Positions 1 through 5,950 of a stretch of 6,670 bases of DNA are shown here, piece by piece. This stretch comes from Desulfurococcaceae archaeon. GTDB lineage: Archaea > Thermoproteota > Thermoprotei_A > Sulfolobales > Desulfurococcaceae. Positions within the stretch are counted from its first letter, which is position 1. Each line of letters begins with the position of its first letter. The notes beneath the pieces were generated by a model. It was not told where the DNA came from. It saw nothing but the letters and a program-made list of their open reading frames with translations, and did no database searches. The stretch lies in the NCBI GenBank assembly GCA_020832865.1, contig JAJHRJ010000025.1, forward strand, positions 1-6,670, written 5' to 3'. Position numbers and translations under genes: made by a program.

Positions 1-1760
1 TGGCTTTTCCTGGTAGTGGCAGAGTCTTCTTCTCGGCCTTACCATATACTGAAGTTGAAACACAGGGTGCAGCTCGAGTAGCTGCTTTTATAGCATCTGT
101 AATAGTAGGAGTAGACTTCTCTAGTTACGATTACTATGTTTTAGTTGAGTCAAATACTCCAATTATTGGTGGACCCAGTGCAGGTGCACTGTTCACAGTG
201 GGCTTCACAGCTCTGTTACTAAACTTACCGCTAAATAATACTGTAACAATGACTGGTATGATAAACCCTGATGGGACAATAGGTCCTGTGGGAGGGCTAA
301 AGGAGAAAATAGAGGCGGCGGCTTCGAGTGGATTTAGAGTATTTTTAATACCGAGTGGTCAGAGAATGTATAGTTACCCTGTCTACGAGGAGATTAGCAG
401 AGGCTGGATTACTATTAGGAGAGTTACATACAGGACAATAGACCTTGTAGAGTACGGTAGAAGCCTAAATGTTAGCGTTATAGAAGTTAGTACTATTCTA
501 GATGCTCTCTGTTACTTTACAGGGGTAGATATCAGTAAAAACACCACTAATATACACGTAAACTTGAGCTCAGAGCTATTAGAGACTTTAAGTAGAAAGA
601 TAGGTGAGATCTCTAATTACACAGCTAAACACATTAACCTAGCTTACAGCACACTTAGCGAGTTGAGAAGTAGTTATTATAGATACTATTATATGCAAGT
701 ACTAAGCAGCATGAATAAAACACTCACAGATCTGCTGGAAGCTTCAAGAGAGTATTCTAGCTACGTGTTATTTAAACTAATAGACCTCTACGAAGATGCA
801 TTAATGACTTATCTAGAGCTAGCTGCTAGTACTGGTAAATTAAACATAGAAGACACCTTAAACTCATTATTACAGACACTAAATGAGTATAGTAGAGAGG
901 CGCCTACCGCGTGTAACCTAGAATCTTCTCTAGCGAGAACTCACCTTTACTTAGCCTGGTATTACTACTCGCAAGCCGTATCAGCACTAAATTCTACTAG
1001 TAGTATATATGAAGTAGTAAGTAGTATTACTCGTAGTTATAGAAGCCTCTTAGAGTACACTGTTTACAGAGATATTAACACTCATAGTAGTGAAGAACTC
1101 GACTGCGCTGTACAGAGACTTACACAGGTATATTCTAATGCTCTCGCCTCTTACGTTTATGTAACGAGAACTCTGAGTGAAATGGGGGTGTCTGTAACTA
1201 GTGATACCGCTGTACTAGTTAACGACCACATAAATGTAGCAGCATATATGAGTGAGAGGAATGACACGGGGCTTCTTGGAGCTTCCATACTAATTCTTAG
1301 TTACACATCACTATTACTACACCAGGCTCTTAGTGACACAGCTAGAATAGCTGAGTTAGAGAAACTAGTATATATACATGGCGAAGAGGCTACAAAGATA
1401 CCACTTTACAGCTTATATTTAAACTTGACCATTAGTGCACGTAGCATAGGTGATAGTGATACCTACTATAAAGCCCTTCTTTACACGTTAGCGATAATAC
1501 AGGTAACTAGCCAAGTAACTAGAACACGTGAAAAAGCTTCAGAAAGCCCTCTACAGGTGTACACTACGACAATGACCACGTCGATGGAATACGCAAACAC
1601 AACATCTAGTTGGGTTTCTGCTACGATCTCCTCAGAGCGTGTAGCAGACCAGGTTAAGTTCTATGTAACTCTAATAGCGGTCATTGTCGCTACTATAACT
1701 GCACTACTACTCTTTCTCAAGAAATCAACAATAAGTTCTATTAAGGGCATGTTCACATAG
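1..1760 (+). CDS. Lon-like (S16) serine protease with C-terminal membrane anchor, 5' partial
   Basis: The reading frame is open from the first complete codon at position 3 to the TAG at 1758-1760, giving 585 visible residues; the true start lies left of the window. The Lon catalytic dyad is visible: Ser in GGPSAGA (codon 177-179, visible residue 59) and Lys in GGLKEK (codon 300-302, residue 100), 41 residues apart, close to the spacing in bacterial Lon. The strand TGMINPDGTIGPVGG before the Lys is also Lon-like. After about residue 190 comes a long, mostly helical Ser/Tyr/Leu-rich region that I do not recognise, then one hydrophobic segment (about residues 553-572) followed by Lys-Lys and a short tail. 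Ten N-X-S/T sequons lie between the dyad and the anchor. No AAA+ ATPase motif is visible, though one could lie upstream. Inference: a type I membrane protein whose protease faces outside, probably with a signal peptide off-window. Family call is firm; substrate is unknown. Confidence 0.88.
   Translation, partial: AFPGSGRVFFSALPYTEVETQGAARVAAFIASVIVGVDFSSYDYYVLVESNTPIIGGPSAGALFTVGFTALLLNLPLNNTVTMTGMINPDGTIGPVGGLKEKIEAAASSGFRVFLIPSGQRMYSYPVYEEISRGWITIRRVTYRTIDLVEYGRSLNVSVIEVSTILDALCYFTGVDISKNTTNIHVNLSSELLETLSRKIGEISNYTAKHINLAYSTLSELRSSYYRYYYMQVLSSMNKTLTDLLEASREYSSYVLFKLIDLYEDALMTYLELAASTGKLNIEDTLNSLLQTLNEYSREAPTACNLESSLARTHLYLAWYYYSQAVSALNSTSSIYEVVSSITRSYRSLLEYTVYRDINTHSSEELDCAVQRLTQVYSNALASYVYVTRTLSEMGVSVTSDTAVLVNDHINVAAYMSERNDTGLLGASILILSYTSLLLHQALSDTARIAELEKLVYIHGEEATKIPLYSLYLNLTISARSIGDSDTYYKALLYTLAIIQVTSQVTRTREKASESPLQVYTTTMTTSMEYANTTSSWVSATISSERVADQVKFYVTLIAVIVATITALLLFLKKSTISSIKGMFT
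1665..1724 (+). other. C-terminal transmembrane anchor of the Lon-like protease
   Basis: About 20 uninterrupted hydrophobic residues (Val, Leu, Ile, Ala, Phe, with a few Thr) are followed directly by two lysines and a short hydrophilic tail. By the positive-inside rule the tail is cytoplasmic, which places the protease domain and helical region outside the membrane. The topology is an inference from hydrophobicity and charge only. Confidence 0.75.
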
Positions 1761-1764
1761 TGGA

Positions 1765-1772
1765 TTTTTAAG
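1765..1772 (+). promoter_or_regulatory. TATA box (TTTTTAAG) for the HtpX-like gene
   Basis: This T/A-rich octamer lies just after the stop of the protease gene. Its centre is about 23 bases upstream of the ATG at 1791, the distance expected between an archaeal TATA box and the transcription start. No Shine-Dalgarno motif stands before the ATG, so a leaderless transcript starting at or next to the ATG is likely. The five-T run could also end the upstream transcript. Confidence 0.5.
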
Positions 1773-1790
1773 TGGTAAAGTGTATTCTTA

Positions 1791-2948
1791 ATGCTAGGTG
1801 AAGTTAAAGTGTGGTTTTGGCTATTTTACTCGCCATCACTGCTACTAACTCTAATATTAGTCTACATTATTGGATTTACTGTCATGCTAATAGGCGCTGG
1901 TTACATTGCGCCCCGTGTTGCTAGGCGTGTAACTAGGAGACTTTCACTGCAGGCTTCTATGGCTATACTAGGTTTAATTGTAATATTATCGGGTATAGCT
2001 GGAGTAGGCATTGTTGCTTACGTTTTACTTGGAGTACTAGAAGTGGAGATGACAGCGGGCTTTATAATATCAATACTCATACTAGTGCTTATACTTAATA
2101 TGCTATCATACCTGCTCTCCCCATTTATGATAAACACTATGTTTAGAGCTAAGAGCGATCCAGCACTACAGCGAGTAGTAGATGAAGTCGCCGCGACTCT
2201 AGGCTTTTCAAAGCCTCCAAAAGCAGTTATTGTTGAGGGCCCCCCAAACGCCTTTGCATACGGTAATATACTAGCTGGAAGATATGTGGCGATATCCCGG
2301 AGTTTAATGGCTATAACTACTCCTGATGAGTTAAAAGCTGTAATTGGTCACGAGCTTGGACACCATAAGCACAGAGATAACGCCATAATGCTGTTTATGG
2401 GTTTAATTCCGAGTGTTCTATACTTCCTCGGAGTAACCCTAGTGAGATTAGGGATAATTTCGGGGTATGCGAGGTCGCTGTCTTCTCGTAGGAGAGAGGG
2501 AGGTGGAGGCTTAGTGTTGATATTAGCAGGCGTTGTAGCAATAGTTGTTAGTTTTATTGTTCAAATATTGGTTTTGGCTTTTAGTAGGCTTAGAGAGTAT
2601 TACGCTGATTCAACTGGGGCTTACGCTACTAGTCCACGTGCAATGCAGAGAGCTCTTGCTAGACTACACGTATACTACACAGGAGCACCAAGGGCTAGGG
2701 AGGAAGTTGCTGGGAGTAAACTCAAAGCACTATTCATATATGCCCTTACAGAGACGTATGCAAACCCATTTTACAGGTATAGCCCTGTGGTAGACCCAAG
2801 AAGCGTCGACATAGACAGGGTCATAGAAGACCTTAAGAGATCTGAGACCGAGGACATATTAGAGTTCTTTTCAACACACCCACCAATACCTAAGAGAATA
2901 AGGTTTCTTGACACACTCTACTACACTCAGATACCAATACTACGCTAA
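1791..2948 (+). CDS. htpX: HtpX-like M48 family membrane zinc metalloprotease
   Basis: This 385-residue protein carries the zinc motif HELGH at residues 187-191. The third zinc ligand is probably Glu269 in REYYADSTGA, which matches the M48 ExxxD element. A C-terminal THPPIPKRI (362-370) is typical of HtpX proteins. Hydrophobic segments lie at about 15-38, 56-80 and 87-112 before the catalytic domain, and at about 198-220 and 241-265 between the two zinc motifs. HtpX enzymes cut misfolded membrane proteins on the cytoplasmic side. It is longer than the roughly 290 residues usual for HtpX, with at least one extra N-terminal membrane segment. A short Arg/Gly-rich linker (232-240) precedes the fifth segment. 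The ATG is favoured because the TATA box fits a leaderless start. It follows the Lon-like protease gene by 30 bases, which suggests a shared role in membrane protein quality control. The 3' end overlaps the convergent gene by 9 bases. Confidence 0.93.
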   Translation: MLGEVKVWFWLFYSPSLLLTLILVYIIGFTVMLIGAGYIAPRVARRVTRRLSLQASMAILGLIVILSGIAGVGIVAYVLLGVLEVEMTAGFIISILILVLILNMLSYLLSPFMINTMFRAKSDPALQRVVDEVAATLGFSKPPKAVIVEGPPNAFAYGNILAGRYVAISRSLMAITTPDELKAVIGHELGHHKHRDNAIMLFMGLIPSVLYFLGVTLVRLGIISGYARSLSSRRREGGGGLVLILAGVVAIVVSFIVQILVLAFSRLREYYADSTGAYATSPRAMQRALARLHVYYTGAPRAREEVAGSKLKALFIYALTETYANPFYRYSPVVDPRSVDIDRVIEDLKRSETEDILEFFSTHPPIPKRIRFLDTLYYTQIPILR

Positions 2949-3416
2949 TACAACTATTCTATCTCCACCTTTTTTCTTAGCTTCTCTTAGAGCTCTAAGA
3001 GCTCTTCTTCTACCAGGAGTTTCACTATATGCCTCTCTACGACTCTTCGCGGGTTTACCAGTAACATAGTCTATGGCTACAACAGCTGTTAAGGTTACAC
3101 CATATTCCCGGATTTTCTCAGCGATACGTTTTAATTCTAGAGTTACTAGGTCAATGTAGTCTAGTCCATAGGGTATCTCAATTAAAGCCTCCTCTGTACC
3201 CCTCTCGTAGTCGAGACCATATATCACTACACCCTGAAACCTCCTAGCAAACTCTTCAACTAGTTGTGTGAGCTCTCCTGTAACGATATTTGGTTTATAG
3301 GGGTTTAAGCCCCGCTTCTCAACGAACTCCCCGAGCTTATCAAGATCAATAATGACAACTATACCGGGAACTAATGCGAAATCAGAGTGAGCACTAAGCT
3401 CTTCATTCCACCTCAT
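2940..3416 (-). CDS. Small palm-fold protein, GGDEF / nucleotide cyclase / GTP cyclohydrolase III-like
   Basis: This 158-residue soluble protein has no membrane segment. The beta strand VVIIDLDKLGEF (residues 20-31) puts two Asp (D24, D26) where palm-domain cyclases and GGDEF proteins bind metal, followed by a helix and EKRG as in that fold. A hairpin at 62-82 (GVVIYGLDYERGTEEALIEI) sits where GGDEF proteins have their signature, but the signature itself is absent. A beta strand follows at 107-116. The C-terminal AL-x-A-K-x-x-G-x-R-I pattern (143-154) resembles the end of GGDEF domains. Archaeal GTP cyclohydrolase III and the Cas10 palm share this architecture. The fold call is by eye; the activity is unknown, and it may be a degenerate binding domain. 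The ATG at 3414-3416 follows an in-frame stop two codons upstream (TAG ACC ATG), so the start is well bounded. It has its own TATA box 88 bases or less from the TBP gene. Confidence 0.82.
   Translation of the reverse strand: MRWNEELSAHSDFALVPGIVVIIDLDKLGEFVEKRGLNPYKPNIVTGELTQLVEEFARRFQGVVIYGLDYERGTEEALIEIPYGLDYIDLVTLELKRIAEKIREYGVTLTAVVAIDYVTGKPAKSRREAYSETPGRRRALRALREAKKKGGDRIVVLA
2967..2980 (+). terminator. Possible oligo-T terminator after the HtpX-like gene
   Basis: A run of six T within a pyrimidine-rich stretch begins 22 bases after the stop codon. Archaeal RNA polymerase often stops at such T-runs without a hairpin. The run also encodes the Lys-rich end of the gene on the opposite strand (KKKGG), so its base composition may simply reflect that coding need. 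Confidence 0.3.
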
Positions 3417-3423
3417 GGTCTAA

Positions 3424-3438
3424 GAGGCTGCCCGCCTC
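3424..3438 (-). repeat. GC-rich inverted repeat (GAGGC-5-GCCTC) before the palm-fold gene
   Basis: Two 5-base arms separated by 5 bases form a GC-rich palindrome in an otherwise AT-rich gap. It lies 8-22 bases upstream of the ATG and covers the predicted transcription start (about 3426). It could be an operator or an initiator element. Five-base arms arise easily by chance, so this is only a candidate. Confidence 0.3.
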
Positions 3439-3448
3439 ATCACACTAG

Positions 3449-3460
3449 TATAAAAATAAA
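3449..3460 (-). promoter_or_regulatory. TATA box (TTTATTTTTATA) for the palm-fold gene
   Basis: On the minus strand this reads as a close match to the archaeal box A. It lies about 35 bases before the ATG at 3416, predicting a transcript start near 3426 and a leader of about 10 bases without an SD motif. The same T-run could terminate transcripts coming from the TBP gene upstream. Confidence 0.55.
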
Positions 3461-3504
3461 TTAGAGTGTAATATACAGATACTATAAGCGGTAATTAAGT
3501 AGAG

Positions 3505-4092
3505 CTACTCGTACTCTTCTCCTCTAGGACCCACAATGCAACCCGCACTCCACAATTTATCAGCTACTTGTTTAACTGCTCTTTCAACCTCTTTCTCCTC
3601 TTTAGCACCTGTAATCACCATTTTCCCACTACTGAAAATCAATAAGACTACTCTAGGATCTCTCATTCTATAAATCAGTCCTGGGAACTGCTCTGGCTCA
3701 TACATACTATCTTCTAGGTAATACGCGGCCTTCTCCAGGTTAACGTAAGCATTTAAGTCTCCTCCAGCTACAATATTCTGAATTTGCACTCTAGGCCTTC
3801 CATATATTTCTACTCCATGCCTACTGAGAATTTTGAGAATTCTCTTAACAGCCTCAACTAGTTGTGCGACACTCTTTGTCCCTGTAACGACCATTTTTCC
3901 TGATCTAAAGACGAGCGCGGTGGCTCTGGGCTTATCAATGTGAAAGACTATTCCAGGAAATTGCTCAGGCTTGTAGACGAACTCTGGAAGAGTGATCTCT
4001 ATTTGGTCAATATCAAGCTCGTGTTCTAGTATAACTGTGGCTACAATGTTCTCTATTCTATAACTCCAGTTAAGTGCACTCTCAGTAGACAA
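3505..4092 (-). CDS. tbp: TATA-binding protein (TBP), general transcription initiation factor
   Basis: This 195-residue protein is a full-length archaeal TBP. It binds the TATA box, bends DNA and recruits TFB and RNA polymerase. The two direct repeats of the saddle are clear: residues about 10-97 and 100-188, each with an (I/Q)-N-I-V-A element (N15, N106), an E-Q-F-P-G loop and an S-G-K-M-V-(V/I)-T-G strand. The paired DNA-kinking phenylalanines are F45/F62 and F136/F153, with the same 17-residue spacing in both repeats. A short acidic tail (GEEYE) ends the protein, as in other archaeal TBPs. The start is TTG at 4090-4092, supported by an AGGTGAG motif five bases upstream; no ATG lies near. 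It sits between the DUF2070 gene (77 bases upstream) and the palm-fold gene. Confidence 0.97.
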   Translation of the reverse strand: MSTESALNWSYRIENIVATVILEHELDIDQIEITLPEFVYKPEQFPGIVFHIDKPRATALVFRSGKMVVTGTKSVAQLVEAVKRILKILSRHGVEIYGRPRVQIQNIVAGGDLNAYVNLEKAAYYLEDSMYEPEQFPGLIYRMRDPRVVLLIFSSGKMVITGAKEEKEVERAVKQVADKLWSAGCIVGPRGEEYE

Positions 4093-4097
4093 AATAA

Positions 4098-4104
4098 CTC
4101 ACCT
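4098..4104 (-). promoter_or_regulatory. Shine-Dalgarno AGGTGAG deciding the TTG start of tbp
   Basis: On the minus strand AGGTGAG complements the CACCUC-type 3' end of archaeal 16S rRNA. It is separated by five bases from the TTG at 4092-4090. It supports the TTG as the real start. Confidence 0.7.
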
Positions 4105-4126
4105 AGTCCACTGAATAATTGTCACT

Positions 4127-4156
4127 CTTAAATTTCAATTTTAAAGATTTTATAAA
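4127..4156 (-). promoter_or_regulatory. tbp promoter region with three stacked TATA-like boxes
   Basis: Read on the minus strand, this AT-rich stretch holds TTTATAAA (4156-4149), CTTTAAAA (4146-4139) and ATTTAAG (4133-4127). They predict transcript starts near 4126, 4116 and 4104. The first two would leave the SD inside the leader; the last would place it at the very 5' end. Which one is used cannot be told from sequence. More than one site for TBP before its own gene would fit autoregulation, but AT-rich gaps produce such matches easily. Confidence 0.45.
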
Positions 4157-4169
4157 TAGTTTTTAACTA

Positions 4170-5849
4170 TCAGAGAATACCAGTAGTAGTGGCTATTAGC
4201 TGTAGAATTAGTGGAGTTAAAAACACGTAAGATAATAAAAGAGCAGCGGCTTCTCTAATAGAGGACTCAAGTAGCTCTTCTAAGTGTATTGCTGCCTCAC
4301 CCATTAATTTCGTGTTAAAGCGTAGAACGTAGAGCCATGCCTCCCTCTTAGGCTGTGTACTCGATAACTCAAGGGACTTTTCCTGAATAGCTTTTAGCAT
4401 TTCAGTGCTCTCGTGTAGTGGAATATATGTTATTGAGGCTCTAATACCCGTCTCACTGTGCTCGTCATTTGTAATAGCCTCAATGAGCTCAGTACTTAGA
4501 GGCTTAGCGTACTCTAGTATTAAGTCTCTTACACGCGGTTTCATGTTGTTACCACGCGTGTAAATTAGACAAAACCTCTCTCTGTTAACGCTCTCAATGC
4601 AGAGTATACACATGTCGCCGTCGATGAGTCCATGGGCTTTAGTTTTAAAACACACATGTCTGTGTAGAATCTCCACTGGAGATCTCTGCTTAATCTCTCT
4701 AATTTTATTAAGAGCGTTGTCAAGGGCTTCTCTGAGCTTATCTAGTTCAAGTGGTTTTTGTAGCTCCCAGTTATGTGAGTCTACTAATATTAGTTCACCC
4801 AGTCCAAGTTTCCTGGCTTTAAGATCGTATTCGAGTTGTATACTGTATGGAACATCATCTATACCTGTATAAGGTCTTGAGATGAAGATAAGTGTTAACT
4901 TGTCGAATATTACACCACAGAGTCTCCACTCGTAGTAATCACTGCAAAAACCACCATGGTATAGTAGCTTTACCTTATTCCCACTTAAGTACTCGTTTAA
5001 TATGCTCTCTCTGTACTTTGCAATGTACGCTGAGGAGACAATATTTCTGTCGTGTGATCCTAGGCCGTGTAGAGCTACAACGTGTTTTCCCAGCCTCTTA
5101 AACTCCTCTGTAAGGAGACCAGGCAGTCTACTACTGCCAATATTCGAGAAGGGTCCATAGTGGACATCTGTGTATATTATGAGGAGATCTCCGAGCTCTA
5201 TTATTCTTGGATTTATAGTTGCGTCTTCACCAATTTTGCTGAAAACCTCTTCGATCTCTGTTCTCTTATCAAGCCAGTTCCTGAGGAAAAGTGTTCCGAG
5301 ATCTAGGAGTGACGCGTTTCCGAGTTTTCGCCGAGACATATACATGTATATAGCAGCGTCAATGAGCACTATTAGTACTAGTACTAGTAGCCACTTAGTG
5401 AGTGCGGCTAGGACTATGTAGTCTAAGAGAGTCATAGTTATCAACGTGGTTACCTGTGGTAATATTGCTGGTAAATAACTCAGCAGAATTGCCCCATCAA
5501 GCCCGAGAATAACCACTATGGTTAGAGTAGCTGAGGATGTAATAATCAATGGAGTGTTTTTTGTAAAGAGCAAAAGTAGTGATGAGTAGACTAGTACTGC
5601 TAGTGCTAATCCAAGAGATCTCTTAGTTTTATAAAATACTGTTTCCTTGTGTAGTACAGCGTAGATTCTAGTATAGAGGAACACTAGTAGAGCATTAATT
5701 AGCAACGGATACGACGTAACACCTGTAGTTAATAAGAGCAAGAGCGAGATTACTAAGAGAGATAGTGTTAAGTACTGCCACTTGGGTAAAGAGAACAAGA
5801 TAACATAGTACTTTCCAATATGAGTTCTGGGTTTATAGAGTCCACACAA
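4170..5849 (-). CDS. DUF2070 family polytopic membrane protein, function unknown
   Basis: This 559-residue protein matches by eye the archaeal DUF2070 family (predicted membrane proteins, no established function). It begins with about six hydrophobic segments (about 24-42, 47-66, 77-96, 100-116, 118-150, 152-170). A large soluble domain follows (about 175-530), and a last membrane segment lies at about 532-556. The soluble domain holds motif-like clusters: DVHYGPFSNIGSSRLP (228-243), HGLGSHDRN (261-269), VDSHN (356-360) and NDEHSE (461-466). The spread of His, Asp and Asn suggests a metal-dependent hydrolase fold, but that is inference. Cysteines occur at 302, 311, 400, 414, 417 and 427. The start is TTG (5849-5847), with AGGTG seven bases upstream; there is no ATG before the first membrane segment. 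It is flanked by a GPN-loop GTPase gene (101 bases upstream) and tbp (77 bases downstream). Confidence 0.9.
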   Translation of the reverse strand: MCGLYKPRTHIGKYYVILFSLPKWQYLTLSLLVISLLLLLTTGVTSYPLLINALLVFLYTRIYAVLHKETVFYKTKRSLGLALAVLVYSSLLLLFTKNTPLIITSSATLTIVVILGLDGAILLSYLPAILPQVTTLITMTLLDYIVLAALTKWLLVLVLIVLIDAAIYMYMSRRKLGNASLLDLGTLFLRNWLDKRTEIEEVFSKIGEDATINPRIIELGDLLIIYTDVHYGPFSNIGSSRLPGLLTEEFKRLGKHVVALHGLGSHDRNIVSSAYIAKYRESILNEYLSGNKVKLLYHGGFCSDYYEWRLCGVIFDKLTLIFISRPYTGIDDVPYSIQLEYDLKARKLGLGELILVDSHNWELQKPLELDKLREALDNALNKIREIKQRSPVEILHRHVCFKTKAHGLIDGDMCILCIESVNRERFCLIYTRGNNMKPRVRDLILEYAKPLSTELIEAITNDEHSETGIRASITYIPLHESTEMLKAIQEKSLELSSTQPKREAWLYVLRFNTKLMGEAAIHLEELLESSIREAAALLLSYVFLTPLILQLIATTTGIL

Positions 5850-5856
5850 TACTATA

Positions 5857-5861
5857 CACCT
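5857..5861 (-). promoter_or_regulatory. Shine-Dalgarno AGGTG deciding the TTG start of the DUF2070 gene
   Basis: On the minus strand AGGTG lies seven bases before the TTG at 5849-5847. The spacing and match support translation from this TTG rather than from a start further inside. Confidence 0.55.
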
Positions 5862-5883
5862 ATGGACTTTATCAGGCTGCTTG

Positions 5884-5894
5884 ACACGCCGTGT
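5884..5894. repeat. Palindrome ACACG-C-CGTGT near the predicted DUF2070 transcript start
   Basis: Perfect 5-base arms flank a single central base. It coincides with the transcript start predicted from the TATA box at 5904-5911. It could be an operator or a small leader hairpin; it is short enough to be chance. Confidence 0.35.
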
Positions 5895-5903
5895 AGTGCT
5901 AGT

Positions 5904-5911
5904 CTTTAAAC
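5904..5911 (-). promoter_or_regulatory. Candidate TATA box (GTTTAAAG) for the DUF2070 gene
   Basis: On the minus strand this box predicts a transcript start near 5882 and a leader of about 33 bases carrying the SD. A second candidate, TATTTAAAAA at 5947-5938, would give a leader of about 67 bases. The box lies inside the inverted repeat at 5906-5926. Confidence 0.4.
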
Positions 5912-5926
5912 TAAGACCTAGTTTAA
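5906..5926. repeat. Inverted repeat TTAAACTA-5-TAGTTTAA
   Basis: Two perfect 8-base arms (5906-5913 and 5919-5926) are separated by AGACC. The repeat overlaps the candidate TATA box of the DUF2070 gene. This is the geometry of a dimeric repressor operator, but AT-rich arms can also arise from two opposed TATA-like sequences. Confidence 0.45.
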
Positions 5927-5950
5927 TAATCTAGTAGTTTTTAAATACAA

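Larger units (their letters stand above)
5850..5950. other. Intergenic gap between the GPN GTPase and DUF2070 genes
   Basis: This 101-base gap holds two palindromes, at least two TATA-like boxes and an SD, all readable on the minus strand. Three CTAG tetranucleotides lie at 5899, 5918 and 5931. No small ORF or RNA gene is evident. There is no run of five T on the minus strand after the GTPase stop, so read-through into the DUF2070 gene is possible. Confidence 0.6.

Noticed and set aside
198..200. GTG as the start of the Lon-like protease gene
   Set aside because: It lies downstream of the catalytic Ser codon (177-179), and the frame is open with Lon-like sequence back to the left edge. The real start is off-window.
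2545..2793. Plus-strand reading frame of 82 codons inside the HtpX-like gene
   Set aside because: It overlaps the second zinc motif region of a well-supported gene in another frame and has no recognisable product.
3372..3443. Possible C/D box guide RNA on the minus strand (GTGATGA at 3443-3437 with a later CTGA)
   Set aside because: The distance from box C to CTGA is too long, there is no proper D' or C' pair, and it runs into the palm-fold coding sequence.
5372..5389. Short tandem run of ACTAGT units
   Set aside because: It encodes a Leu/Val membrane segment of the DUF2070 protein (LLVLVL), so codon use explains the repeat; it does not look like a functional array.
4597..5421. Several plus-strand reading frames of 69-91 codons opposite the DUF2070 gene
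   Set aside because: They lie antisense to a conserved coding region, overlap one another in different frames and have Ser/Leu-rich translations typical of antisense shadows.
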